NCBI RefSeq assembly: GCF_016925495.1
Contig: NZ_CP070491.1
Span: 124,001-188,000 of the forward strand
Direction: 5' to 3'
Origin: Methylococcus sp. EFPC2
GTDB lineage: Bacteria; Pseudomonadota; Gammaproteobacteria; Methylococcales; Methylococcaceae
DNA length: 64,000 nt
Shown in pieces: positions 27,377 through 37,042 of the stretch. How positions within the stretch are numbered: position 1 is the stretch's first letter; every line of letters starts with the position of its first letter. The notes beneath the pieces were generated by a model. It ran no database searches, had not been told where the DNA came from, and saw only the letters and a program-made list of their open reading frames with translations. The translations under genes and the position numbers were made by a program.

Positions 27377-28618
27377 TTGAGTAAGCGTCGTGTAGTGATC
27401 ACCGGCCTGGGCATGGTTACGCCCGTGGGCCTGAATGTCGCCGATTCCTGGGACAACGTGTTGAACGGTCGGAGCGGTATCGGCCCGATCGAGCATTTCG
27501 ACGTATCGGACTTTGCCACGCGTTTCGGTGGTTCGGTTCGCGGCTTTGACGTCAGCCAATACATCGCCGAGAAAGAAGCCAAGAAGATGGATATCTTCAT
27601 CCATTACGGGCTGGCGGCCGGCAGCCAGGCGATCGAAGACTCCGGGCTCGAAGTGACCGAGGACAATGCCGAACGCATCGGCGTGGTGATCGGATCGGGC
27701 ATAGGCGGCATCACCGGCATCGAGCACGGTCACGCGGCTTACCAGAAAGGCGGTCCGCGCAAGATCTCGCCGTTCTTCGTGCCGAGCAACATCATCAACA
27801 TGATATCCGGCAATCTGTCCATCAAATATGGACTGAAAGGACCGAATTTCGCCATCGTTACCGCCTGCGCGACGGCCACCCACAGCATCGGCGATGCCGC
27901 GCGCCTGATCGCCTACGGTGATGCCGACGTCATGGTCGCCGGCGGGGCCGAAATGGCGACCTCGCCGACCTCGCTGGGCGGCTTCGCCTCGGCGCGCGCT
28001 TTGTCTCGCCGCAACGACGAGCCCACGCGCGCGAGTCGTCCCTGGGATCGGGGCCGCGACGGCTTCGTGCTGAGCGACGGCGCCGGTGTGGTGGTTTTGG
28101 AGGAGTTGGAACATGCGCAGAAGCGCGGCGCGCGCATCTACGGGGAGTTGATCGGCTACGGATTGAGCGCCGATGCGTATCACATGACCATGCCGCCGGA
28201 GAGCGGGGAAGGGGCTGCGCGCTGCATGAAGTCGGCGCTGCGCGACGCCGGTATCAATTCCGATCAGATCGATTACATCAACGCGCACGGCACCTCGACC
28301 CCGGCCGGCGACTTGGCGGAAACCCGCGCGGTTAAAACGGCGTTCGGCGATGCCGCTTACCGTACTCCGGTGAGCTCCACGAAGTCCGTTACCGGTCATT
28401 TGCTGGGGGCGGCCGGTGGCATCGAGGCGATATTCTCGGTACTGGCCCTGCGCGACCAGGTCATTCCGCCCACCATCAACCTGGACGATCCGGATCCGGA
28501 GTGCGATCTGGATTATGTGCCGCATACCGCCCGCCAGGCCAAGCTGGACATCGTCATGTCCAACTCCTTCGGCTTCGGTGGCACCAACGGCACCCTGATA
28601 TTCAAGCGTTACGGCTGA
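27377..28618 (+). CDS. fabF: 3-oxoacyl-ACP synthase II (FabF)
   Basis: The 413-residue elongating ketoacyl-ACP synthase has the Cys-His-His triad in [21 protein letters not shown] and [12 protein letters not shown]. Translation most likely starts at the TTG at 27377, giving the usual [14 protein letters not shown]-terminus; an in-frame GTG at 27368 would add three residues. A weak start just behind a terminator suggests lower expression than acpP. The downstream genes pabC to pilZ appear to be on the same transcript. Confidence 0.97.
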   Translation: MSKRRVVITGLGMVTPVGLNVADSWDNVLNGRSGIGPIEHFDVSDFATRFGGSVRGFDVSQYIAEKEAKKMDIFIHYGLAAGSQAIEDSGLEVTEDNAERIGVVIGSGIGGITGIEHGHAAYQKGGPRKISPFFVPSNIINMISGNLSIKYGLKGPNFAIVTACATATHSIGDAARLIAYGDADVMVAGGAEMATSPTSLGGFASARALSRRNDEPTRASRPWDRGRDGFVLSDGAGVVVLEELEHAQKRGARIYGELIGYGLSADAYHMTMPPESGEGAARCMKSALRDAGINSDQIDYINAHGTSTPAGDLAETRAVKTAFGDAAYRTPVSSTKSVTGHLLGAAGGIEAIFSVLALRDQVIPPTINLDDPDPECDLDYVPHTARQAKLDIVMSNSFGFGGTNGTLIFKRYG

Positions 28619-28731
28619 TCAGCCGGAGTTCGTGCGGGCTCGCTTCGAGCGGCGGCCCGCATTTTCGTCCTGACACGCTCGGTTTTCTCCACCGTTCAAC
28701 TCCCGTCGGATTGCTTCCAAGGACCACAGCC

Positions 28732-29586
28732 TTGCCACACGCCGGTTCGGTATTGATCAATGGATTTCCCGAGCGGACCGTAGACATCGCCGATCGCGGC
28801 TTTCAATACGGCGATGGAATATTCACCACGCTCGCCGTATCGCGCGGCCTTCCCCTGTTCCTGAGCGAACATCTCGAGCGGCTGCAGCGCGATGCCGTCC
28901 GCTTGGGCATGGAATCCCCGGATCCCGAACTCCTGGCCGGGGAAGTCGCCCGGCTGGCGGTGGGCGTGAGCGCAGGCGTCATCAAGATCATCCTGACCCG
29001 CGGTTCCGGCGGGCGTGGCTATCGTGTTCCCGTGCCGGCTCAAACGACGCGCGTCGTCAGCCTGCATCCTTATCCCGCAATTCCTTCGAGTAGGGATAGC
29101 GTAGGGATTGCCGTGCGCCTATGCCGGTTGCGCCTCGCGGTGCAACCGCGCCTCGCCGGCGTCAAACATTTGAATCGCCTGGAGCAGGTGCTGGCGCGGG
29201 CGGAATGGGAAGACGAAACCATCCTGGAAGGGTTGTTGCTGGATGTGGACGGCCATGTCGTGGAGGGTGTCATGAGCAATCTGTTCGTGGTCAAGGACGG
29301 TGTCGTGCGCACCCCCTTGCTGGACCGCTGCGGCGTCAGCGGTGTGATGCGGGGCGTGGTCATCCGTTTGGCCACGGCTCTGCATGTGCCGGTCGCCGAG
29401 ACCCGGCTCGGCCTGGAGGAAATTTACGATGCGGACGAATTGTTCCTGACCAATTCGGTCACCCGCATCCGGCCCATCGGTCGCTTCGAATCCCGCGATT
29501 ATCGGCCGGGCCCGCTGACGGGACGATTGATCGCGCAACTGGACGCGCACATCGAGAGCGAGATCGCCAGGGCATGCGGCGCCTGA
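28732..29586 (+). CDS. pabC: Aminodeoxychorismate lyase
   Basis: This 284-residue PLP-dependent fold-type IV enzyme converts 4-amino-4-deoxychorismate to 4-aminobenzoate for folate synthesis. Lys in LAGVKHLNRLEQV is the cofactor-binding residue, and RGFQYGDGIFTT and FLTNSVTRIRPI are family motifs. The likely start is the TTG at 28732 with AAGGA at 28719-28723, giving PHAGSVLINGFPE; the long upstream frame is not coding. The fabF-pabC-mltG-tmk-holB order matches Escherichia coli. The end overlaps mltG by 13 bases. Confidence 0.93.
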   Translation: MPHAGSVLINGFPERTVDIADRGFQYGDGIFTTLAVSRGLPLFLSEHLERLQRDAVRLGMESPDPELLAGEVARLAVGVSAGVIKIILTRGSGGRGYRVPVPAQTTRVVSLHPYPAIPSSRDSVGIAVRLCRLRLAVQPRLAGVKHLNRLEQVLARAEWEDETILEGLLLDVDGHVVEGVMSNLFVVKDGVVRTPLLDRCGVSGVMRGVVIRLATALHVPVAETRLGLEEIYDADELFLTNSVTRIRPIGRFESRDYRPGPLTGRLIAQLDAHIESEIARACGA

Positions 29587-30569
29587 CCGGCATCTTCGTC
29601 GTTCTGGCCAGCTTTTACTCCGGCTGGCTGTGGATGGATTATCGCGCCTTTCCCGCGCGTCAGGTTGCCAACGCCCAGACGGTCGTCATCGAGATTGCGC
29701 GCGGGCGGGGCCTGAAAGCCATCGCCGAACAACTGGAGCAGGCCGGCGTCTTGGATCGCCGGCTATGGTTCACGCTCTACGCCTATGTCCAGGGCGTGGC
29801 GGGGAAGCTCAAGGCGGGCGAATATGAGATCCCTGCGGGGCTGGGCCAGACTCAGGTCCTGGACATGCTGGTGGCGGGCAGGGTCAAGCAGTATCCGCTC
29901 ACCGTCCCGGAAGGCTGGCGTTTTGCCCAGATGCTCGAAGCCATGGACAGGCAAACCGCGTTGCTGCAAAACGTGCGGGAAAAAAGCGGCAAGGATTTGA
30001 TGACGCTATTGGGCATGCCGGATCACGTGCCCGAAGGCTGGTTTTATCCCGATACCTATTTCTACCATAAAGGCATGGCGGCGCTGGAACTTTTGCGGCT
30101 GGCCCAGCGGAAAATGCAAACGATATTGGCGCAGGAGTGGCAGGGCAGGGCGCCCGAACTGCCGCTCGCATCGCCGTACGAAGCCTTGATACTGGCCTCC
30201 ATCGTCGAGAAGGAAACCGGCCTGGCCGAGGAGAGGCCGAAGATCGCCGGCGTATTCCTGCGCCGGCTGGCCAGGAACATGCCGTTGCAAACCGATCCCA
30301 CCGTGATCTACGGCATGGGGGACGCCTACCGCGGGAACCTGCGCAAGGAGGACCTGATGCGCGATACGCCCTACAACACCTACGTCCATCACGGCCTGCC
30401 GCCGACTCCCATCGCATTACCCGGCCAGCAAGCCATCCGTGCCACCCTGCATCCGGAACCCGGCGAGAGCCTTTATTTCGTGGCGCGGGGTGATGGCGGC
30501 CATGTATTTTCCGACACCCTCGATCAGCACAACCGCGCCGTCGAACTCTATCAGCGACATCAGCCATGA
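29574..30569 (+). CDS. mltG: Endolytic murein transglycosylase MltG
   Basis: The protein is 331 residues and YceG-like. It has an N-terminal membrane anchor (LTGIFVVLASFYSGWLW), a LysM-like region (IEIARGRGLKAIAEQLEQAG), and the catalytic domain with the Glu of ILASIVEKETGLAEERP. It cuts newly made glycan strands in the periplasm and sets their length. The ATG at 29574 lies inside the pabC 3' end. The stop overlaps the tmk start by four bases. Confidence 0.95.
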   Translation: MRRLTGIFVVLASFYSGWLWMDYRAFPARQVANAQTVVIEIARGRGLKAIAEQLEQAGVLDRRLWFTLYAYVQGVAGKLKAGEYEIPAGLGQTQVLDMLVAGRVKQYPLTVPEGWRFAQMLEAMDRQTALLQNVREKSGKDLMTLLGMPDHVPEGWFYPDTYFYHKGMAALELLRLAQRKMQTILAQEWQGRAPELPLASPYEALILASIVEKETGLAEERPKIAGVFLRRLARNMPLQTDPTVIYGMGDAYRGNLRKEDLMRDTPYNTYVHHGLPPTPIALPGQQAIRATLHPEPGESLYFVARGDGGHVFSDTLDQHNRAVELYQRHQP

Positions 30570-31186
30570 CACGTGGAAAGTTCATCACCCTGGAAGGCGG
30601 CGAAGGCCTGGGCAAGAGCACCAACCTGGCGTTCGTGCGGGATCAGGTCGAAAAGGCCGGCCATCCAGCGATAGCCACGCGGGAGCCGGGTGGAACCCGA
30701 CTGGGCGAGGCGGTGCGGGCGCTGTTGCTGGGGAGTGATGCCATCGACCCACGGGCCGAACTCCTGTTGCTGTTCGCGGCGCGTGCCCAGCATATCCATG
30801 AAGTCATCGAGCCGGCGCTCGCGGCGGGGCATTGGGTGGTCTGCGACCGCTTTACCGACGCCAGCTACGCCTATCAGGGTGCCGGGCGGGGTCTGGAACG
30901 GGCTTTCATCGAATCGCTGGAACGGCATGTTCAAGCCGGCCTGAGCCCCGATCTCACCCTCTTGTTCGATGCGCCCGTGGATATCGGTCTGGCGCGCGTG
31001 CGGGCCCGCGGGGAGTCCGACCGCTTCGAGCGCGAGCGGGTCGATTTTTTCGAGCGGATACGGGCCGCCTATCTGGATCAGGCGCGGCGGTTTCCCGGGC
31101 GGGTGCGGCTGGTCGATGCGTCCCAGCCCCTGGCGTCGGTGCAGGACGCCATCGCCCGTCACCTGAACCCGTGGCTGGGCACATGA
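30566..31186 (+). CDS. tmk: Thymidylate kinase
   Basis: The enzyme is 206 residues and phosphorylates dTMP to dTDP. The P-loop GGEGLGKST is at about residues 11-19, the DR motif in VVCDRFTDASYAYQG binds substrate, and REPGGTRLGEAVR is the typical dTMP-binding stretch. The lid segment RARGESDRFERE is present. Start and stop overlap mltG and holB by four bases each. Confidence 0.97.
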   Translation: MTRGKFITLEGGEGLGKSTNLAFVRDQVEKAGHPAIATREPGGTRLGEAVRALLLGSDAIDPRAELLLLFAARAQHIHEVIEPALAAGHWVVCDRFTDASYAYQGAGRGLERAFIESLERHVQAGLSPDLTLLFDAPVDIGLARVRARGESDRFERERVDFFERIRAAYLDQARRFPGRVRLVDASQPLASVQDAIARHLNPWLGT

Positions 31187-32181
31187 GTCTGGCGGACGAC
31201 CTGCCCTGGCTGGCGCCGGCCTGGCAGCGTCTGATCGCTTATACGGCCAACGATCGCCTGCCCCAGGCCTTGCTGGTCACCGGCAAGCCGGGTTTGGGCA
31301 AGATGCGCCTGGCTTTGGCTTTCGCCCAGCGTCTATTGTGCCGATCGCCGTCCGATGAAGCGTGCGGCATTTGCGCGAGTTGCCTGCTTTTTCAGGCCCA
31401 GACCCATCCCGACCTGCAACGGGTCGAACCGATCGAGGCCGGCAAACCGATCATCGTCGATCAGATCCGCGGCCTGATCGAAAAACTGGCGCTCGCGCCT
31501 CAATATGGCGGGAAGCGGGTGGTCATCATCGCTCCGGCCCAAAGCATGAATATTTCAGCCGCCAACAGCCTCCTGAAAACGCTGGAGGAGCCCGATGCCC
31601 ATACGCTCATGCTGCTGTTGAGCGATGACCCGCACAGCTTGCCGGCCACGATACTGAGTCGTTGCCAGCGCCTGAACATAGTTCCGCCGACGCGCGATCT
31701 GGCGCTGGCCTGGCTGAGTCGCAAAGGCGTGGCGCAGGCCGATGCCTTGCTGACACTGGCCCAAGGCGCGCCGTTGCGGGCACTGGCCCTGGCCGGCGAG
31801 GACGCGATCGAGCGCCGCAGCGGTTTTTTCTCGGCTTGGCAAGCCGTAGGGGCGAAGCGGCAGGACCCGCTGAGCGTGGCCGACCGATGGCAACCGTCCA
31901 GCACGAAGACGCCGCCGGTGAGCTGCGAGTCGCTGACGGAATGGATGCTGTCCTGGACTCAGGACCTGATCCGCTTACGGGCTGCGTCCGCGCAGGCCGA
32001 CCTGGATAACCCGGACCTGCGGCCCGGTTTGCAAGCCCTCAGCGAAAAGCTAGACTTGAAGGCGATTTACGCCTTTTTGGATCGCCTCCTGGCGGCGCGG
32101 CAAATGCTGACGGGGCAGGTCAACCGCCCCTTGCTGCTCGAAGAGTTGCTGATCCTATGGTCACGTCTGCAACGCCATTGA
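31183..32181 (+). CDS. holB: DNA polymerase III delta' subunit
   Basis: A clamp-loader subunit of 332 residues, it has a modified P-loop GKPGLGKM (Met where a nucleotide-binding Thr or Ser is usual), consistent with delta' not hydrolysing ATP. The zinc module is visible as C-x8-C-x2-C-x2-C (LLCRSPSDEACGICASC). SLLKTLEEPDAHTLMLL and LSRCQRL are standard sensor-region motifs. The ATG at 31183 overlaps the tmk stop; the frame opens earlier but only inside tmk. Confidence 0.95.
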   Translation: MSLADDLPWLAPAWQRLIAYTANDRLPQALLVTGKPGLGKMRLALAFAQRLLCRSPSDEACGICASCLLFQAQTHPDLQRVEPIEAGKPIIVDQIRGLIEKLALAPQYGGKRVVIIAPAQSMNISAANSLLKTLEEPDAHTLMLLLSDDPHSLPATILSRCQRLNIVPPTRDLALAWLSRKGVAQADALLTLAQGAPLRALALAGEDAIERRSGFFSAWQAVGAKRQDPLSVADRWQPSSTKTPPVSCESLTEWMLSWTQDLIRLRAASAQADLDNPDLRPGLQALSEKLDLKAIYAFLDRLLAARQMLTGQVNRPLLLEELLILWSRLQRH

Positions 32182-32194
32182 AACGAGTCATCCC

Positions 32195-32560
32195 ATGAGC
32201 GAAGCCACACCCGCACCCAGCCCCATGCGTCAGGGTCTCTTGTCGCTCACCATCCGCGAAAAGAACGCCTTGTATGCCGCCTACATGCCTTTCGTCAAAA
32301 ACGGCGGCTTGTTCATCCCCACCGGCAAGCCTTATCAACTGGGCGACGAGGTCTTCATGCTGCTCAATCTCATGGATGAGACCGAGCGTATTCCCATCGC
32401 CGGCAAAGTTATCTGGATTACGCCCAAGGGTGCAGAAGGCTACCGTTCCACCGGTATCGGCGTGCAGTTCAGCGAACAGGACGGCGGCACGACCCGCAGC
32501 CGGATCGAAAATTACCTGGCTGGCGCGGTGGAGTCGGACCGGCCCACGCACACGCTGTGA
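32195..32560 (+). CDS. pilZ: PilZ-domain protein, type IV pilus type
   Basis: This small 121-residue protein is encoded directly after holB, the place where the original PilZ of Pseudomonas and Xanthomonas is found. It is of the type that lacks the c-di-GMP-binding RxxxR motif. The domain includes KNGGLFIPTGKPYQLGDEVFMLLNL and IAGKVIWITPKG. The family member is needed for type IV pilus assembly, acting through FimX/PilB. Presence of pili genes elsewhere is inferred. A terminator follows 20 bases after the stop. Confidence 0.9.
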   Translation: MSEATPAPSPMRQGLLSLTIREKNALYAAYMPFVKNGGLFIPTGKPYQLGDEVFMLLNLMDETERIPIAGKVIWITPKGAEGYRSTGIGVQFSEQDGGTTRSRIENYLAGAVESDRPTHTL

Positions 32561-32579
32561 TACCCCGCACTTGCCCAAC

Positions 32580-32599
32580 GGCCCCGTACGGGGCCTTTT
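32580..32599 (+). terminator. Intrinsic terminator after pilZ
   Basis: The perfect palindrome GGCCCCGTACGGGGCC (32580-32595) is followed by TTTT. It would end the fabF-pilZ transcript ahead of the tatD gene. Confidence 0.75.
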
Positions 32600-32617
32600 C
32601 ATTTCCAATTTCCTATC

Positions 32618-33394
32618 ATGCTCATCGATTCGCACTGCCATCTCGACCGTCTCGACCTTGCACCCTACGGCCACGATTTTTCCCGCTTCGTCCAGGAAAC
32701 CCGGGAGGCGGGCGTGGGCCACATGCTCTGCGTTTCCATCAGTCTGGAAGCTTACCCGGCGATGAGGGCGCTGGCGGAAGGGCATGACGCCATCTCGGTA
32801 TCCGTGGGCGTGCATCCCAACGAAAGGGATTGCCACGAACCCAGCGTGGAAGACCTGGTTGAGAGGGCGACCGACCCGAAAGTGGTGGCCATAGGCGAGA
32901 CGGGGCTGGACTATTTCCGCAGCGAGGGCGATCTGGCCTGGCAGCATGAGCGCTTCCGCACCCATATCCGTGCCGCGCGGGCGGCCGGCAAGCCGCTCAT
33001 CATCCACACCCGCGAATCGCGGGAAGATACCTTGCGTATCCTGGAAGAGGAGGGCGCGGCCGAGGTCGGCGGCGTGCTGCATTGTTTCACCGAAGACTGG
33101 GAAACCGCCCGCCGCGCCCTGGACCTGAATTTCTACATCTCGTTTTCGGGCATCGTCACCTTCCGCAACGCCGCGCAGATCCAGGATGCCGCGCGCCGGG
33201 TGCCAGACGACCGTTTCCTGGTCGAAACCGATTCGCCCTACCTGGCGCCCATACCCCATCGCGGTAAACCCAACTATCCGGCCTATGTCCGCCATGTGGC
33301 GGAATTCGTGGCCGATCTGAGGCAAACCCGGTTTGAAACCGTCTGCGAGCTCAGTTCGGAGAACTATCGGCGCTTGTTCGGAACGGCCGCCTGA
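32618..33394 (+). CDS. TatD-family metal-dependent deoxyribonuclease (YcfH-like)
   Basis: The product has 258 residues and the TatD amidohydrolase fold: metal ligands in DSHCHLD, GETGLDY, IHTRES, LHCFTED and VETDSPYLAP. YcfH relatives lie in the same pabC-mltG-tmk-holB cluster of Escherichia coli, which supports this subtype over TatD itself. The exact substrate is uncertain, probably DNA or a small hydrolysable metabolite. The start ATG begins LIDSHCHL, the family norm. It converges with the pterin dehydratase gene 18 bases later. Confidence 0.93.
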   Translation: MLIDSHCHLDRLDLAPYGHDFSRFVQETREAGVGHMLCVSISLEAYPAMRALAEGHDAISVSVGVHPNERDCHEPSVEDLVERATDPKVVAIGETGLDYFRSEGDLAWQHERFRTHIRAARAAGKPLIIHTRESREDTLRILEEEGAAEVGGVLHCFTEDWETARRALDLNFYISFSGIVTFRNAAQIQDAARRVPDDRFLVETDSPYLAPIPHRGKPNYPAYVRHVAEFVADLRQTRFETVCELSSENYRRLFGTAA

Positions 33395-33412
33395 CGCTCC
33401 AGGGTTCGTATC

Positions 33413-33793
33413 CTATTTATCGTGCTTGATGTACTTGAACCGCGGGTCGTCCGGCGTGCCTTCGAAGATGCCGGCGCTTTCGGTTGCGGCATCCCAGCCT
33501 AGGACCTCTTCGATTTTTTTGGCCAATAGGAAGTCCCGGTCGGTGACGCCCTTGGCGGCGTGGGTGACCAGTTTCACGATCACGAAGGCGTAGGAAACGG
33601 TCAGGTCGGGATGGTGCCAGGCGGTTTCCGCGAGATGGCCCACCGTGTTGACCACCATCAGCGTGGCCTTCCATCCGGCGGTCTTGTATTTCCGCCTTAT
33701 CCAGCCGTTTTCGTAATACCAGTGCGGCAGTTCTTCCTTCAGCCGTTGCTCGATTTCCGCATCGCTATAAGTCTTGAGGTCTCTACCGCTCAT
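33413..33793 (-). CDS. phhB: Pterin-4a-carbinolamine dehydratase
   Basis: This 126-residue protein has the dehydratase signature: WHHPDLTVSYAFVIVKLVTH with the paired His residues, then GVTDRDFLLAKKIEE. The enzyme recycles 4a-hydroxytetrahydrobiopterin; in bacteria without a neighbouring phenylalanine hydroxylase it has also been linked to tetrahydrofolate and molybdopterin metabolism. No phhA is visible nearby, so the substrate pathway is open. The C-terminus (GIFEGTPDDPRFKYIKHDK) is longer than in the minimal enzyme. Confidence 0.9.
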   Translation of the reverse strand: MSGRDLKTYSDAEIEQRLKEELPHWYYENGWIRRKYKTAGWKATLMVVNTVGHLAETAWHHPDLTVSYAFVIVKLVTHAAKGVTDRDFLLAKKIEEVLGWDAATESAGIFEGTPDDPRFKYIKHDK

Positions 33794-33895
33794 GGCCGGA
33801 CTCCGGGTTGTTCGGGAAGGGCACAGCTTCGGTCCGCCGCCCGGCGTCTGTCAACGCGCGAGGGACTTTTGCAAATCCAAAGGTAATCCGCGCGC

Positions 33896-33924
33896 CTGAC
33901 GCGTCCCCGGCATTCCTCTAGAAT
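33896..33924 (+). promoter_or_regulatory. Candidate promoter for the acyl-CoA ligase/acetyltransferase gene
   Basis: CTGACG (33896-33901) and TAGAAT (33919-33924) are spaced by 17 bases, about 80 bases before the ATG at 34006. Confidence 0.4.
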
Positions 33925-34005
33925 GCGGCCAGCGTTTTTGTATTCCGGCGTCGCGCGTTCCGTGCAGCCGGTCCGAACCAACATCGACCATCCGAGACGA
34001 GTCCC

Positions 34006-36684
34006 ATGGGCAGGCATTATCTGGAGCATTTGTTCACGCCGCGCAGCATCGCGGTATTCGGCGCCAGTCCGCTGGCGGAAGCAGTCGGCGGACGGGTGTA
34101 TGAGAACCTGCTGAACGGCGGCTTCGCCGGGCCGGTTCATGCCATCAATCCCAAGTATCAAGCCATAGGCGAAAAACCTTGCTACGCCTCGCTGGACGAA
34201 TTGAACGAACGGGTCGATCTGGCCATCATCGCGACCCCGGCGGCCACGACGCCGGCGATCATCCGTTCCTGCGGGGAACATCAGATCAAGGCCGCCATCG
34301 TGCTTTCGGCCGGTTTCGGCGAATTGGAAGGCGCCGGCAAGGCGCTGGAACACACCTTGCTCGAAGAAGCGCACCGCAGCCGGGTCCGTCTACTCGGGCC
34401 GAACTGCCTGGGGCTGATGCGCACCTCGATCGGCATGAACGCCACCTTCAGCAACAACGTCGCCAAGCCGGGATCGCTGGCGCTGGTTTCCCAGTCGGGC
34501 GCGATCTGCACGGCCATCCTCGACTGGGCCAGCGCCCACGAGGTCGGTTTCTCCACCATGGTGTCGGTCGGCGATGCCGCCGATGTCAGTTTCGGCGACA
34601 TCCTGGATTATCTGTCCATGGACCCGGAGACCCGTAGCATCCTGATGTATATCGAGGGGGTGCGCGATGCGCGGCGCTTCATGAGCGGCCTGCGCGCGGC
34701 GGCCCGCCTGAAGCCGGTCATCGTCATCAAGGCCGGGCGCCACGCCGAAGGCTCGCGCGCCGCCATGTCGCATACCGGTTCGCTGGTCGGTTCCGACGAC
34801 GTGTTCGATGCCGCGCTGGAGCGCGCCGGCGTGGTGCGGGCCGACACCATAGAGCAATTGTTCGCCGCCGCCCAGTTGCTTTCCAATCCGCATCGCATCG
34901 GCGGCAACCGCCTGGCCATCATCACCAACGCCGGTGGGCCCGGCGTGATGGCGACCGACCGCGCGGTAGAGCAAGGGATAAAATTGGCCGAGCTGAGCCC
35001 CGATACCCGGACCAAACTGGATGCTGTGTTGCCCAAAACCTGGTCGCACAACAATCCGGTCGACATCCTGGGCGATGCCACGCCGGAACGTTACCAGGCG
35101 GCGGTGGAAGCCTGCCTGGCGGACGATCAGATCGACGGTCTGCTGGTGATGCTGACGCCGCAAGCCATGACCGCGCCCACCGAGGCGGCGAAGGCCGTCA
35201 TCAAGGCCGACAACCCCGAAGGCAAGCCCGTACTCGCCTGCTGGCTGGGCGAAACCCAGGTGCGCAAGGGACGGGAAACCTTCGCGCGCCATCACGTGCC
35301 CAGTTTCATCAACCCGGAAAGCGCGCTGGAGGCCTTCGGCTTTCTGGCGGCTTATCGTCGCAACCAGGAATTGTTGATGCAGGCGCCGGGCCCTTTGGCC
35401 GAACTGGAACCGCCGGATATCGAGGGTGCCAAGCTCATCATCGAAGGGGCCCTCGCGGAAAACCGCACGCTGCTCTCGGCCCTGGAAACCCGCGCGCTGC
35501 TGCGCGCATTCAGCATACCCATGCTGCCCGCGATGACCGCCCATTCGCCCAATGAGGCCCTGGCCGCGGCGGAATATCTGGGTTTCCCGGTGGCGCTGAA
35601 GATCCTGTCGCCGGACATCACGCACAAATCCGATGTCGGCGGCGTCCGCCTCAATGTCGGCCGGGCGCAAGCGGTGCGCCATGTCTACAGCGAAATGCTG
35701 GAGCACGTACGCGAACTGCGGCCTGAGGCACGGCTGGAAGGCGTGAGCGTGGAGAAGATGTATCGCGGCGGCAGCGGGCGCGAACTGCTGGTCGGCGTCA
35801 TCGACGATCCGGTGTTCGGGCCGGTGGTCAGTTTCGGCGCCGGCGGGGTGACGGTGGAAATCCTGCAGGATCGCGCGGTCGCGCTGCCGCCTTTGAACGA
35901 TTACATCGCCCGCTCGATGATAAGGCAGACCCATATTTCCAGGCTGCTGGAGAAATTCCGCAATCTGCCACCGGCGGATCTGGATGCCATCGTCCACGTG
36001 CTCCTGCGGGTCTCGGAAATGGTCTGCGAACTGCCGCAGATCAAGGAAATGGACATCAACCCGCTGACCGTGGACGAAAGCGGCGCCTGGGCGCTGGATG
36101 CACGCATCGTCGTGCAATACCAGCCGCCGGGGCGGCATCCCTACGACCACATGGCCATCCATCCTTATCCCAGCCACCTGGTCACACACTGGCAAATGCC
36201 CGATGGCGTCGATGTCACCATCCGCCCCATTCGTCCGGAAGACGCGGAGATGGAACGCGATTTCGTCCGCCGGCTGTCGCCCGAGGCCAAGTATTTCCGC
36301 TTCATGGAGACCCTGCACGAACTCAGCCGGGAAATGCTGATCCGCTTCACCCAGCTCGATTATTCGCGCGAACTGGCTTTCATCGCGGTCGTCAAAAAAG
36401 ACAATCAGGAGCTGGAGGTCGGCGTGGCGCGTTATTTCAGCAATCCGGACGGCGAAAGCGGCGAAATCGCCCTGGTGGTCGCGGACGACTGGCAGAGCAA
36501 GGGCATAGGCACCCGGCTGATGACTTGCGTGATCGATGCCGCGCGGGAAAAGAACTTCCACACCCTGCAGGGCGAGGTGCTGGCGAACAACGTCAAGATG
36601 CTGCACCTGATGAGCAAGCTGGGCTTCACCCAGAGCAAGAAGATCGACGAGCCGGGCGTGGTGGTGGTGACCAAGCCTTTGTAA
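34006..36684 (+). CDS. ADP-forming acyl-CoA ligase-like protein fused to GNAT acetyltransferase (PatZ-like)
   Basis: The protein is 892 residues with the layout of protein acetyltransferase PatZ/Pat. A CoA-binding Rossmann domain comes first (SIAVFGASPLAEAVGGRVYENLL), then succinyl-CoA-ligase-like domains with LLGPNCLGLM and VSQSGAICTAI, and an ATP-grasp region (GFPVALKILSPDITHKSDVGG). A C-terminal GNAT domain starts near 735 (TIRPIRPEDAEMERDFVRRLSP, VADDWQSKGIGTRLM). PatZ acetylates lysines and controls acetyl-CoA synthetase. The phosphoacceptor-type His region looks partly retained (AMSHTGSLVGSDD), so residual ligase activity cannot be excluded. It is a single gene with no evident operon partners. 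Confidence 0.9.
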   Translation: MGRHYLEHLFTPRSIAVFGASPLAEAVGGRVYENLLNGGFAGPVHAINPKYQAIGEKPCYASLDELNERVDLAIIATPAATTPAIIRSCGEHQIKAAIVLSAGFGELEGAGKALEHTLLEEAHRSRVRLLGPNCLGLMRTSIGMNATFSNNVAKPGSLALVSQSGAICTAILDWASAHEVGFSTMVSVGDAADVSFGDILDYLSMDPETRSILMYIEGVRDARRFMSGLRAAARLKPVIVIKAGRHAEGSRAAMSHTGSLVGSDDVFDAALERAGVVRADTIEQLFAAAQLLSNPHRIGGNRLAIITNAGGPGVMATDRAVEQGIKLAELSPDTRTKLDAVLPKTWSHNNPVDILGDATPERYQAAVEACLADDQIDGLLVMLTPQAMTAPTEAAKAVIKADNPEGKPVLACWLGETQVRKGRETFARHHVPSFINPESALEAFGFLAAYRRNQELLMQAPGPLAELEPPDIEGAKLIIEGALAENRTLLSALETRALLRAFSIPMLPAMTAHSPNEALAAAEYLGFPVALKILSPDITHKSDVGGVRLNVGRAQAVRHVYSEMLEHVRELRPEARLEGVSVEKMYRGGSGRELLVGVIDDPVFGPVVSFGAGGVTVEILQDRAVALPPLNDYIARSMIRQTHISRLLEKFRNLPPADLDAIVHVLLRVSEMVCELPQIKEMDINPLTVDESGAWALDARIVVQYQPPGRHPYDHMAIHPYPSHLVTHWQMPDGVDVTIRPIRPEDAEMERDFVRRLSPEAKYFRFMETLHELSREMLIRFTQLDYSRELAFIAVVKKDNQELEVGVARYFSNPDGESGEIALVVADDWQSKGIGTRLMTCVIDAAREKNFHTLQGEVLANNVKMLHLMSKLGFTQSKKIDEPGVVVVTKPL

Positions 36685-37042
36685 GGGCCGAGTCGAGGCT
36701 TGCCGGTGCGCAAGTCCGCCATTCGCATTTCAAAGGCACGGTGGCCGAAATCGAAGCAGCCTGAATCTCCCTGCTGAGGGATCGGTTGCCGTCCAGCGGT
36801 CCGCAGCTGGATGCCCGCCTATGTTTCGAACATTACCCGATGGAGTCGCTCTACGATCCGGACGGCGGGTCTTCGCCTGCGAGATCTGCATAGCCTCCCG
36901 TTAGACTCGGGGACCGGTCCCGAGAGTTTCCCGCTTCCCGTCGATTGACGCCGTTTCGGCGCGGGCGCATTCTGGGTTCGCGACGGGCGCCCGTCTCGTC
37001 GTGCTTCCCGAGCTGATGACCGTTAATCCATCGGAGTTAGCC
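36685..37042. other. Intergenic region before the Met/His-rich protein gene
   Basis: The 358-base gap holds no supported gene, and no clear terminator or promoter was found. The sequence directly before the ATG at 37043 contains a GGAG ribosome-binding site (37033-37036). Confidence 0.4.

Noticed and set aside
34390-36606. 738-codon open frame on the minus strand opposite the acyl-CoA ligase gene
   Set aside because: The plus strand has clear ligase and GNAT motifs; the antisense protein is His/Gln/Arg-rich with no motif.
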